Origin: Ancylostoma caninum
Taxonomy: Eukaryota > Nematoda > Chromadorea > Rhabditida > Ancylostomatidae
Direction: 5' to 3'
Length of the DNA stretch: 64,000 nt
NCBI GenBank assembly: GCA_037903475.1
Contig: JBAJFG010000492.1
Span: forward strand, 2,170,001-2,234,000
A program made the position numbers and the translations under genes. Below, one piece after another: positions 48,301-59,357 of the stretch. The notes below the pieces were generated by a model that ran no database searches, was not told the origin of the DNA, and was given only the letters and a program-made list of their open reading frames with translations. Each line of letters begins with the position of its first letter. The stretch's first letter is position 1.

Positions 48301-51161
48301 CTGACGATTCTAATAGTATAAAAGTCAGCAAAACGAAGGTGATGTTGGACACTTCTTCAGGATTGATTACTAATTTCATTGCTCCAATCCAGAAAAGAAG
48401 TAAAAACTTCAATTATAGAAACATCGATGGATAGCAGGTATAACTGCTTTTTCAGGTGAAGTAAAATTCGAAAAGGATCAAGGTGTTGCTCGTACGGTTC
48501 TTCATGTTGACAATTCGCTTCCTCTTTACATGTATTTCGACCTCTACGGATCGACTCAAGCTATCAAATTGCGTGGTACGGTTGCTTTGATAGTCTGTCC
48601 ACTGTCATCTGCGTACTCCTGGTTTTCTTCCTAGGAACAATGCCGGTCTCTCGATCTCACTCGCCACTGCCCAGATCCACGTCTTCTTCGACATCTGCGC
48701 CAACACGGGTTGCTCTTCCGCCGTTACCCACGATGATTAGAAGGTAGTTCCGATTAATCGAGACTTGACCGGGCTGGTGTTGCTAACTGGATATAACTTT
48801 TGTTCCAGAGAATCTCCTGCTTTGCCCTCCTCACGACCATCTCAGCCCTACGAATTCTCGTCCAATATCTTGCGCGTTCTTCGTGAGAGTTTGCTGTTCT
48901 TTTTGTAGTGTGCTGCGATTTGTTCGATTCTGTCTGTTTTTAGTGCGTGATGAGGCAAACGGAACAGCAGGAGTACCACTTCCGAATCTCTTAGACGACG
49001 ACTTTGACGAAAATAATGGTTAGGATTCGTAACACTTCAATGTCGGATTTGTCTTTTCATCCTTTAGTCTTACTCAAGATTTAACTGCAGCGAGCTCACG
49101 CACTCGTCCAGTTCTTCCACCACGAAGAGGCATAGATGAAGCTGTGCTGCGCCGTACTGTTGACGACCTCCTCACAGATGCTCCACCTGTAGCTGCTATA
49201 CCTCGTCCCCCACCACTTGCACCGAGACCGGTTTGTCATCTTTAGACCTGAAATCTTGGAAAGAATCATTCAACTTCCATGGAATTGTAGACTCCTTTGC
49301 TTGGACCGCTACCTGCTCCTCCTTCACGTCCTCCTCCACCTACTCCAACTGCGACGGGTAGCAGCTTGAGCACTGGCGGAACGTCTACGTCGTTGCACAG
49401 TGCGAGCAGTGCATTGGTACGGTTTCTGTGCCTTATCTACCATGTTTTTTTTGTAGACGACTGCCCAGTGTGAATCACATGGGTCTGATTTTCCTCCAAG
49501 AATTATCTTTCTTTTCAAAGGATTCCTTGCTTGGGCGACCATCAGGGACCAGCCAGGACCTCCCATCATCTTCACGCTCATCCCTGCCAAATCTCCAAAG
49601 TTTGTCCGCTTCTTCTGCCACGCGAGCGAAAAGCGCTCAGTTAAGTGCGGGACGAGAGTCAAGCGATAGGGAGGAAGGACCACAAGGCGATGACACAGAC
49701 GAATGCACGGTGAGGACATGAATTTAGTTGGTGGAGTAGGGTGCGGTTGTTCTCCTTTGCTGGAGGCTGATAATTTTTTTTCCTGTGGGAAAGTTCTATG
49801 GTGGCTTCTGAAATGAATGTAGGGTGGATTGAATTCTTCCTAAAGGTGTGAACTTTTTGCGAAGACTACCATCAGTAACTAATAGCGAACTGGGAGCTCT
49901 AGTGACATACTGAGATTCATTCTTGTATGACGTCCCGTCAATGATTCGGTCATGCACCCGTCAATGATTCGGTCATGCGGACCACCCTGTAGATCACCGT
50001 TTGCGGAAGATATGTGGATTCAGCTGTGGTCGCTACTCCTCTCCTATGTATAATGCTGGAAACTGTTTGTGAGAGGCTGTTTTGAACTCGAGCACGTGAC
50101 AGAGCTGCATGTTTGGGGAGTGGAGGGATGATCAGTGTCGATTCCTTTTCCAGTTTTGTTGTAACTTATCTAGTGAAGGACAGCTATACATTGATAGTTC
50201 CGCACTTCTTGAATTTTGCGAGCACCTTTGAAGATACCGCTTGGGAAAGTGACAAAGCGGTTTATGGTCCGTCTAGTGGTTTATTTTTGTCTGGAAGTGA
50301 AATGGAAGCCAGCAGAACCGCACGCAAAGCAAAATCAATTGGGGGATGCAGTGCTGCTGAGCGCTGGTCACAATTTCTAATAGTTGAAAAGCCAGTTGAA
50401 AGGAGACATTATGCTCATGGTAGTTTCGGCGCATCAATTGCTTAAGTACCCAAACATACAGCTAAACGTCCTCATTGTTGCTTAACATCTTACCATTTGC
50501 CCTGGTACCAGTGGCCAATGTAATCATATGGCTTTACGTCTTTGCTACTCGGAAAGTCGTCTAATTTGAATGGATGATAAGATCATTGCCCTCCTCGGGA
50601 ATCCTGTCATAGGGATCTAGGTTTTCATTTTTGACATCGTCCTAGCTTTAGTAGAGTCTTGGTGGGAAATCCCTTCAAGTAGTGGAAACCTTACCTCTAG
50701 ATGCATTTTACATATGCCACCTGCTGACATTACCAACCATTGCCTGTATTTGCACAAAGTATCCCGGAGCTATATGAAGGCAGTTCACGCCAACTAGTGG
50801 CCTTCTTTCGCCTGGATAAGCTATTTCACCTATTAAGATGGATCTTCGTAGATACATCGATCATATCAAGGGTCACCTTCAGCTTATTAAAACCATAAGA
50901 ATCGTAAAGTGTTATTAGACATTTCTTACGAAGACGCTGTAATGTGACTATACAAGCAATTAGTAAGGGGATTCTGGGGCATTTTTCGTTAATAATTTGT
51001 GTTTTTAGGTGTGTATGTCGGCCAGAGTGAACAGTGCACTGTACAAGTGTGGCCATTCTTGCATGTGTTACGACTGCGCCATGCAGACGTATCGCTCTTC
51101 TGGCCTCTGCCCGCTGTGCCGTGCCTCAATCATGGACGTGATTAAAATTTTCAAGGCATGA
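36362..51161 (+). CDS. neurl: Neuralized-type E3 ubiquitin ligase (NHR1, NHR2, RING), 18 exons
   Basis: Neuralized proteins ubiquitinate Notch ligands at the plasma membrane and so drive their endocytosis. Exons: 36362-36509, 38229-38276, 38355-38426, 38493-38550, 38605-38730, 39252-39393, 39453-39540, 47146-47283, 47340-47500, 47571-47769, 48456-48575, 48635-48743, 48809-48882, 48944-49018, 49091-49230, 49291-49416, 49521-49709 and 51009-51161. They sum to 2166 bases, 721 residues, with every joint in phase. The ATG lies two bases after a CCTGCAG acceptor; an in-frame stop lies upstream. Order: basic serine-rich N-terminus, NHR1 (about 75-228), short Pro/Ala linker, NHR2 (about 277-433), Pro/Ser-rich disordered linker (434-669), C3HC4 RING (670-708) and the tail DVIKIF. 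A second frame is open across exon 1 but fails to join exon 2. All key RING residues are present and no disruption was seen. Confidence 0.92.
38355..39540 (+). other. neurl: Neuralized homology repeat 1 (NHR1) exons
   Basis: Five exons encode the first NHR, the substrate- and lipid-binding beta-sandwich of Neuralized. Landmarks: LGFHSVHGQNV, SFCKGLAFSNR, VCIRLTEVSTSWSGVLRFG, VDPETY, FACPDLTSKEGFWAKALPER, NILHFSITHTGDLYYGVNG and WIIVDIYGNSVAVEFV. The residues follow the family pattern through the full repeat with no gap. Donors here include some unusual ones (GTTTGT after exon 2, GTCTGT after exon 6), but phase and homology fix the joints. Confidence 0.93.
39541..47145 (+). other. Large intron between the two NHR repeats, with CpG-rich patches
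   Basis: The 7.6-kb intron has a GTGAGT donor and a GTCTTTCAG acceptor. A short CG-dense patch at 40050-40130 includes GCGGCCGC, and a wider one spans about 43080-43830, with a minus-strand frame (43488-43228) that ends at a GTAAGT donor. These could mark an internal promoter or a nested antisense transcript, which is inference. A frame at 47002-47132 ends at GTGAGT but is out of phase with the next exons. No other exon is needed to complete the host gene. Confidence 0.6.
47340..48575 (+). other. neurl: Neuralized homology repeat 2 (NHR2) exons
   Basis: Three exons (47340-47500, 47571-47769, 48456-48575) encode NHR2. Landmarks: LRFHQMTGRHVSL, FSERPIRNNEKVVIEV, KGGLAFGVTCCDPSTLR, PQYWVG, VLSFWITDAGEVKFEKD, RTVLHVDNSLPLYMYFDLYG and STQAIKLRG. 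NHR2 is more diverged than NHR1 in its first third, where the usual glycine-rich strand is replaced by a serine-rich one. The 70-base intron 47501-47570 must be removed for the strand after VVIEV to match the family; reading through would insert 23 residues and shift the frame. Confidence 0.9.
49934..49979. repeat. 23-bp tandem duplication in the last intron of the Neuralized gene
   Basis: CCCGTCAATGATTCGGTCAT plus three bases is repeated back to back, with one mismatch at the final base. It lies in the 1.3-kb intron that precedes the RING exon. Confidence 0.9.
51009..51161 (+). other. neurl: RING (C3HC4) terminal exon of the Neuralized gene
   Basis: With the Cys-Thr that ends the previous exon, this exon completes C-x2-C-x11-C-x-H-x3-C-x2-C-x10-C-x2-C, followed by SIMDVIKIFKA and TGA. 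The RING binds the E2 enzyme and gives the protein its ligase activity. The phase-0 intron sits just before Val-Cys, as in the exon at 29409. Confidence 0.93.
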
Positions 51162-54100
51162 GCTCTTGCATTCTTTCTTTTTACTGATTGCTATGGTCAT
51201 GTTCTAATCGTGCGCGCCAAATCTCGCGCCTTTCAGCGCTTCACGTTATTTGTTACATTCACACCCAATTCTCCGCATCAATATGTGGCCTTTTATGTGT
51301 TTTTTCCTTGTTCTATAGTAGAAATTCTTCATATTGTGTTATTTCTCACTACGTGCGCATCGCGTTGTGCTGTTTTACTTGCTCAGCAACGATTTTTACC
51401 ACCAAATTTGAGATACTTTTAACTGGGTTGTCATCGTCGTTTGTTACTCACCAATGCGCCTATTCTTGTCTTCCTTTGCGACTTTCACAGAATCTTTTGC
51501 CGTTTTTCGATTGATTTTTTTTCTATCACACGCTATAGTGTGAGAACTTCCTATAATAGAGTTACTTACATGTATCATGCATTTTTTGAGTTGCATTATA
51601 CTTCAGTATTACCCCATAGCACCTGTCATATTTATCATGTGCAAAATGCTTTCCGAATGTTTTTACATACACGTTTGCTTGTCTCAAAGATTGTTCATAA
51701 TGTTTTAAAAACTGAGGTTTTACTTCGAACGAGTCCTGTCTGAACGTCCAACGGTGCGGTGCATCCTCTTTTGAAGGTTGTAGTATTGTTATCGAATTAC
51801 TTGTATTCATGTTCTAGTAGTAACTTGTAACATTCACGAGTACGTTGTTTAAGTGAATTGCTCCGCTCGATAATACTTGTAATCTGTAAGTAAATGAATG
51901 ATATTTCCTACTGAGTTTTTGTTTTGTTCCGTCTTGAGCCACATCCGAGAAAAGAAGGTGATTCCGGAGTTTGGAGACAATTCTGGATTTTATTATTCCA
52001 GAAAGTGGGGCTGTGATCGGCCACGTTATCAAGATTTTATTAGAGTAAGAGGATATCTTGTAGGACTAGTTAATTGTGTGTTAAAGATGGATGTCGCACT
52101 TTGCCCTTTTCGTTGAAGCATGGGTGGTTTCTTGAAGTATGACGGTGAAGGTACTTCTACCTCCAACAGTGTGTGCACATATTGCTTCTATTCGGTAGGT
52201 GAAAGGTTCAGTTGAATGGAAGGCCGCGAAAATGTAAAGGGTAGGAGGAGGAAGCTTTGGGAGCATTAGTAATTATTGTGCGAATGTATACCCTTTTGAT
52301 GTCTACTCTAATATTCTAAAGCTTATATTATTATCATTTTTTCCTGTACAATTGCTCTCATTATTAGAATTAGTGCCAAACATCTATATAAGGTTATTAA
52401 GTATGAAATCACTCGAAGCCCACGAGAATTAATGAATTCCTGCAAAGATTTTGTGCTGAGCACAGAGTGAAAGCTTCTTTCTTGTTTGAACTGAAGTGCA
52501 TTCGACGCGTAACGCCTTCTTCAATCCCTAAGAAAAGAATACCTTAAGTGATGACTATAAGCAACCACCAAGATTGCTGGAAGAGGGGAAACCGTGATTT
52601 TATCACAGAACTGCAGTGGGTGTTTATGCAGTGCTTCGTGATACTGTATCTACTCATATGATATTCTGGACTACGAAACTCTTGTCTCTACGCTTAGAGC
52701 AGATTTGCACACATGCGTTGTCGTTTGATGCTCAGAGAATCTATTGCTTGTGTATTGTTGTGGGTGGCCTAGTGCACATCAATATCCGCCTACCCTTTTC
52801 CACGGTGATCAGTTTCTCCCACGTATCGCTTGTAAGTGATCAGATAGACGATCCCAATGACGGCATTTCCTCTGAGAATACCACGACCAGAACAACAAAA
52901 ATCTACAGTGTTTTCTCTGAGGATGGGTGCATAATAAGGGCGTGGAAACCGTAGGCGATCTATGGTGGCATTGTGCAGGATGTATCAAAATTATTGATGC
53001 AGCTATAATTAAATGATTATGTGAAAAAGGCAAGATACAAAAAAAATTGGGCACATGCAAATAAGAGATAAACGACATGTTCCATTGACCGGAAAGAGTA
53101 AATGTTGTGAGGAGTGGGCTCCTCCACAGAGTCAGTCACGAAGATTCCGGATTATCGGACACCTACCACCCACGCGTGTCAGGCCCCGGTAAGACAGTGT
53201 GCAGAGACCAGCTGTTGCCAATCTTTTCCAGGTAAGAACAGGCCATCTTTGACCTGAGGCGACTAATAAGGTGCTAGGGTGAGTTAGGGCACCTTCTGAA
53301 CCACATTTGATTGCTTTTGCCCAAGTTGAAGAAGACCAAACGGCCTGACGTTCGAGTGTCCACAGACGGAAGGTTCAGACGAAGCATTGCCCTCAATGGC
53401 GTTCCCCTGCATGAAACATAGCTATTCTAAACAAATCAACACCATCGTTTCAAAACTGGGCTCTTATTTCGCGTAACGGTGTCGGTACCGGCATGATAAG
53501 AAATATCACCTGTTTGGGACAGTTTATGTGATCAGCTGGGCTAGGATTCATGAATGCATAGTCAGGAGGAGCCAGACAAACTAAGCAACTTTCATATCCT
53601 ACGTTTTCCAAAATAATTTAATCTATAAGATAACCAATCACGCTGACCACCTTTGGTTGGCGTGGTTAACATTTATGAATCCTAGCTGTTCATCACTGGA
53701 TGCAGTCAGAAGTACGCGGATGAAACTGAGACTGTTAAGTGACAGCCCTTAAAAACTATACACTAGCATTAGTTTATCTAAGCATCGAACGAAAGTGCAC
53801 ATTCAAAAGTCTGTCTTGAGCTTCGAAGCCGGAGTGTTACATCATCTATGTACATAGGAGGGATGGGTGACTGACTATTCATCGAAAATTTATTGGCGGG
53901 ACTAGTTTCGCATCTCGATCGCACCTTGTGAAGAGTTACTTAAGCTCCCGGATATCTGTTCGGTAATTCCGATCACTCTTCCAGTGTCACTGGTCAATTC
54001 CTAAGCATCCTTGCCAATACTTACATCCACTGTGAACTCTCCACTTTTCCAACCAATATAAACGAATTCACAAGTGCTGTTAAGGAATTTCTCGGCGTTC

Positions 54101-56147
54101 CGACTCCACTGTCTCAAACTACATATTTGAGTCCTCTCTCTATAAAAATTGTTTAGTTGGGTTATTGTACACGGGGAAAATTTCTGAATTCGGAAGAAAA
54201 AATGGGCTTACGGTGGATAACTCTGAGTGGATATTTACGACCTTAATGAGGTACACATTGCAGCCAAAGAAGGATACAAAGAGATTTGTTCGAAAGGCTT
54301 TGCTGAAATATCTGAGACCATATCGTAAGAATTTCGCCATCTTTTTAATCAAAAAGAAAATGAATACATAACATACTCGAGCTGTAAAATCGATAGCTAG
54401 GATGCCCAAATGTCAGGAACAAATTCCAAATCAAAAACAAAGCGATGGCTGAACATGAAAACTACAACATGGTGGAAAGTGGATGTCGCACTCTCCGTTT
54501 GCATCAACAGAACATCAACATTACTTAATTTATCAAGTAGTAAGCGGGAAAATAAGCAGCTTTCAACAACGTGTGAACGGTTTTGAGACGAAGATCATAT
54601 GTAAAAGCCACAGAAATTAAGCAGTAAAAAACTGAAATTATTAAGAGAACGGGCCAGATGAGATTGCAGTGTCGCGAAGTATTACATAAGCATCCACAGT
54701 AGTGCTGGGACGATACCTCTTATTTCCCGATGTTAACCCTGTTTCGCTCTAGTCTGAAGAAACCTTTACGCACTGGAAGGTCATCAAATAAGCAAAAGCT
54801 TTCACCCTGCACTAACCACTAATTTGGTGCGTCGAGACAGCACCATCGTAGATACCCCTGTGAGCGTGAAATTCCTAAAAAAAGTGTTACATAGAAGCTC
54901 TATTTGGTGCGCTGGCCACATCGCGTTCCATATCGTTAGTTTTCCTTGCTGACCACATTTTGTATTTTCCTCCTTGAACCCTTGAGTGATTTTGAAAACA
55001 AGAGTACCATCAGCGATTTTTCACTCCAGGAAAAAAGCCTCCCTCTTGAAACCTTGAATCCTTAACGAAACCGAGGGTAATAGGAGTTGTGTTCTGGAAT
55101 ATGAATCATTTCTGATGCAAGTTTCCCCATTTAGATAAGTGCGCTAGCGACATATTTAGCAATATTCAAGTTTTTTTATGGACCTTATGTGAAAGTAACT
55201 GGTCAGCTGGATGATCAATCACGGTTCTTACAATCCAATTACAAAGATGTTCACTGTATCGCTCTAACACGTGCATTTCACGGATGCCCACATCATTTCC
55301 GAAGCATCATAGTGCAACTAGAAACCCATGCAGTCAACAAGAGGGAACATGCACTGCTCGTGAAAAACCGCTATGAGCTCCCCATCTCCACACTGGAATA
55401 CATCAAATGTTTCACGAGCTGGCTAATCCAAATGCTCTGGGAATGTTCTGCAATGATTAGCGGAAGGGGCTAAAGGGGACTGGGATAGGATGTGGCGTCT
55501 ACCTCAATGCCCCTATCCACCCTACCTCCGATCCCCCTTTGGGAGTTCTCCCTGCTTCCCCACCCAAACAACGAAAGAAAACGGAGTTTTTTTTTTAAAA
55601 TATGAAGGGCTGAAAGAGGGAATGGCAGAGGCGCTAAGGGACATCAGGATCGAGTTCCGAACTTGTTCTGAATAGTGCTCATAACCTTGTTCTGGAAAAC
55701 ACTGGAAACTCTTTATTGGTGTACTGCATCGAATAAAGAGGGCATTTAAGGTGATTGCTCCTTGAACGGTAAAAAAAAGTGAATGATTTCCTATCACTAA
55801 ATTCTAGTTATACCTTTCAATATGGGAAGATCCCAGTTTTTCTTTTTCTTGAAAGCAGTTTGAAGTGGACAAGAGGAGGTTTATCTACGAGCTATCCCTA
55901 ATGTATGCCTAATTCATCAACATGTTATCACATTTAGCGTTTTGTTCATCGAGCTTGAGCAGCAGTGCTATTTTAAAATTTATAAATGGAATGATTTAGT
56001 TTCGTAGTACATAGTTCGGCTTCCCGCCCAGAGGTAAGCGAGACGCGAAGTTAGCGTGGCGAAGCGATTTTCAGGGGTTGTTTTTGCGTTCTAATCTATC
56101 AGTTCTCGTCCGGACGTTGTTAATCTGATCTGGATAATAACGCTGAA
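51162..56147. other. 3' flank of the Neuralized gene and gene-poor DNA
   Basis: AT-rich DNA at 51.2-52.5 kb is probably 3' UTR and flank. From 53.1 to 53.4 kb the motif CCACCCACGCGTGTCAGGCC matches the dispersed repeat near 17965 and 18100. The frame 55189-55473 (+) is open for 94 codons without recognised motifs or splice sites. No gene is called. Confidence 0.4.
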
Positions 56148-56580
56148 ATGCTCTTGATGATCTCGTGCCTTCGGCTCACTTTCTTTATGACGATGAAACT
56201 TGGTAATCTTTCCGCTCGAACCTCGCGTAGTGTCGTTTCACTCGCTGAACACGAAAATTCCATCCGTTTTCCACTTATTGTAGTTTTCTTCAGTAAATTA
56301 GCGAAAATTGAAGACTTGGAGGAACAAATTTGTCATAATTTCACCAATCTTCTACAGTACAGCTGTCATAACGATGAGAACAGTGATGCTCAAAAAATTC
56401 AAGGAAATACTGTCTTTTTCACGAATCATGCCACTTGGCCGTCCGCCAAGATGAGGTAAGTCTCGCCACGTTGTTATGTTTTGGCACGCTTCCAGCTATC
56501 GATCGTCGATTGATAGCTCCAATTTTCATGATTTGGCGTGTGATAAAATGCGTGCTGTGTCATTAAAGGAAAGACATTGA
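56148..56580 (+). CDS. Candidate two-exon gene, 130 residues, unrecognised
   Basis: Exon 56148-56455 is open for 103 codons and ends ATGAG before GTAAGT. After a 40-base intron (acceptor GCTTCCAG), exon 56496-56580 joins in phase and ends in TGA. The N-terminus is hydrophobic (MLLMISCLRLTFFM), possibly a signal or anchor segment; the rest is mixed and mildly acidic with LAKIEDLEEQ. No domain is recognised. An internal acceptor TTTTCTTCAG at 56293 suggests the true first exon might differ. The perfect palindrome at 56619 begins 38 bases after the stop codon. Confidence 0.42.
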
Positions 56581-56618
56581 ATTGCTCTGATTTTTGGAAC
56601 CGACAGTACATACATGCA

Positions 56619-56668
56619 TTCGTGTTGTGCACCAGTTCACCCATGGGTGAACTGGTGCACAACACGAA
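56619..56668. repeat. Perfect 50-bp palindrome
   Basis: Bases 56619-56643 are the exact reverse complement of 56644-56668, with CCATGG at the centre and no loop. Perfect symmetry of this length can form a cruciform. It could be natural or a fold-back artefact of library preparation or assembly. Confidence 0.95.
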
Positions 56669-57074
56669 CAGTCTGAGAGTTTTCGAGGAATGGGAATCAT
56701 CCGCTATGTAGCGATGTGATCGTGATGTTTTTGTTGTTTCTCTATAAGTTGCTCTACTACAATGGCGTTATGCAATTTTTGTGTTCAACGCAGAAAATAA
56801 CCTCTACTCGATATCTGTTCGGAATTTTTAATGTCATTAGGTTGAGAAATGCAGTGTTTTCACAATGTTTTGCAAGCAAATATCAAAGAAACCGTGTTCT
56901 GTTTCTTGCTAACAGTTACTTTCGAATCCGCTGTTATGAGTTGAAGTCACAGTCCATCAAATTTTTTTCATTCACCTTGTGAATATTTCGAACACTACAC
57001 CTATTTTTTTTATTAATTTTCCGATAAATTTTTACAAAAATGAATGCTGTAGACAGACATTCATGCACATTCAT

Positions 57075-57254
57075 ACAGTCCTTGTCGAAAAGATAGACGG
57101 ATTCCGTCACTGCAGAAACGCGGCGGGAACTGCACGATGGATGCGGAGAGTACATGCTCCAAGTGAGAGGGTCCAGTAGGTCCCACCGCGATTCTGCGAC
57201 CGCGACGATATGAAACCGCACGCGCAATCCGTCTATCTTTTCGACAAGGACTGT
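57075..57254. repeat. 180-bp hairpin with perfect 29-bp terminal arms
   Basis: Arms 57075-57103 and 57226-57254 (outer ends ACAGTCCTTGTCG and CGACAAGGACTGT) are perfectly complementary. A second, imperfect pair inside (57112-57128 with 57181-57197, GCAGAAACGCGGCGGGA) extends the stem. It ends 10 bases before the mariner at 57265. It may be a MITE; a structured RNA is possible but unsupported. Confidence 0.88.
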
Positions 57255-57264
57255 ACATGTAATG

Positions 57265-58563
57265 TCAGGTTAGTGCGAAATTAATTGTCGTTTTGGGGTA
57301 TGCACAAATTAACTGCTCTCCTCTGTGGATTTTGAAAAATTCCGAGCAACTTGTGTGACCATTTGGAAGGGTTTTTTCTCCTCTCTCAAATGCTCCTTGA
57401 ATATTCTGGCTAGCTCTTTCCTGTGGTTCTTTATAGAGTCACTAACAAATGATGAGTCGAGGTGATATTCGGGCTATCATAGTTAATGACCTCAAACTTG
57501 ATCACTCCGGTTCGGAGACGTCCAGTAATCTTGCATTTGTTTTATCTTAGGAACATCTTCCCAATGGGCAGTGGAATAGGAGTTCGCGAGTTTTCTCACC
57601 ACGATTTCAAACTCAAATACAACCATGGTCGTGGTCGGGGGATGTCGATAGACGATCGGGCGTTGAGGGCAGCCGTGGAGCCTTAACCGGATCTTATCAT
57701 CTGGACGATGAGAGCAGGGATGGTCACTCACTATACTACAGCTTCAGGACATCTGACTTCAATCAACAGGATAAGCAAGGTGCGGAAGTGAACACCACAC
57801 GATCTGACAGGTGACCAGTGTCTCACAAGCTGTGACACCTTTTCTGACTTAGTTCTTCTTCCCAAAACTACTCACTTCTAGACCATGTAGTTACTGCGAA
57901 TGAAGCTCAATTTCTGTACAATAACAAGAAATGCAAATGGATATGGGCTGAGACGATCTCCCACTTCTAAGTTTTCCTGAACCGGATCTCTCTCTAAGGA
58001 GTTGTGTTAGGAGTTTGGTAGTGCTGTAAGGGTGTGATCCGTTGCAGCCTTCTCCAACCTAGTCAAGCGTTGACAACAGAGTCCTACTATTGTAATTTCG
58101 AGCTGATGTCCGAAAATCTGCGGTAGGTGTGGTTGGCAGTGGTGAGAAGAACCAGGTTTTCTCCCGCATTAGGGTAGCACTATGCCTCTCACGTGGAAAC
58201 TCACCCGGCAAAAACTGGCACAGTAAGGCATCGAGGTGCTCACTCATTCTCCTCTTTTCTCAGACCTTTCCATTACCGAATATCACTTTTCCCGAGTCAC
58301 AGATGCAAATCTGCCACAGCAGATTTGCATCTGGGATTCGGGAAAACTGCTGCTTTAGAGCATGTTGAAATCGCCTTCCAGAAGTTTTTAGATTTCTGCG
58401 ATCTCAGTTTTCATTGTAGAGGCATATCGTTTTCACCACGTCGTTAGGGAAGAGTTAGCAAATTAAATGGGCATTAAACTGATGAAGAATATTGTGTTTT
58501 AGCCAAGTTATAGCACTTTGAACTGAAGTGTTCGTTTCGGTAATTAATTTCGCACCAACCTGA
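57265..58563 (+). mobile_element. Full-length decayed mariner transposon
   Basis: The ends read TCAGGTTAGTGCGAAATTAA and AATTTCGCACCAACCTGA (1299 bp). TA follows on the right; the left TA is mutated or displaced. On the plus strand the transposase is recognisable though broken by stops: LYNNKKCKWIWA (family YDNRKRSxQWL), GVIRCSLLQPSQALTTESYY (family GVIHYSFLxPGETITAEKYC) and a late FQKFLDFCDLSFHCRGI piece. Frameshifts separate the blocks. It is related to, but diverged from, the copy at 13235. Confidence 0.85.
58288..58345. repeat. Imperfect 58-bp hairpin inside the mariner
   Basis: A 15-base perfect stem (58300-58314 with 58319-58333, CAGATGCAAATCTGC) around a 4-base loop extends outward with three mismatches to about 27 paired bases. 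It lies where the DNARPH catalytic region would be, so part of the transposase has been replaced by an inverted duplication. Confidence 0.85.
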
Positions 58564-59357
58564 TAAGTGAAAAGATCACGCAAAAAGCCATTTTCGAAGA
58601 GACATATTTGGGATATATACATAGTATAATGATAACTGAATCGAATATATTCAAAGAAATATTTGAATACTCAAATACTCGAATAAGTAGTTCAATCATT
58701 CGGCTTTCTAAAAGGAGGAGAACTTCGAACAATTCATCCATTCGACAATCTAGAAATGCGAGTTATTTGAACAATTCACTCATTCGGGTGTTTTGAATAA
58801 ATTTTTTTTTGGTTATTCAAACAATTCGTTTATGTGACTGAAAAAATGGTTAATCGTCAGGACCTTCCGAAACTGGCAGATTCGAGTAATTGTATTACTT
58901 GGATTGGTAACTGTTATGACATCGAGGTGTCGCGTGGTTTACGTGGTATGCCCTGAAGGTTCTTTGTGAACCCATCCCTCTCCAACACATCCCCTGCTAT
59001 AATGTGTAGTCTCAAGGCTGACATTTGCAGGACAAGTTATAGAGGCTGATTATGGCAGCAGTTAAGGATCCCTGTCGGGAAAAGCATCGGTAGGGGGCAG
59101 TGGCGGCCGCAGAAATGGCCAGTCAGCGTGGGCCGTGGAAAAGAACTGGGATCTACGCCATTTTGGAGAATCTGATGGAAAAATGAAATGGGTAAACATA
59201 CTAACTTCAATTATAAACATTAATATCAAACAAGTAAGAAAACATTCAAAAATATTTACAAGACGAAACACTTTAAAATAAACTAACACTGAATTATTGA
59301 CCACTTCATAGAGTATTTTTGAGAAGTTTGACAACCCATTATCCGACCGCTCATGAT

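Noticed and set aside
49324..49719. Long minus-strand open frame
   Set aside because: It is the antisense shadow of Neuralized exons 16 and 17, whose plus-strand frame joins in phase to the RING.
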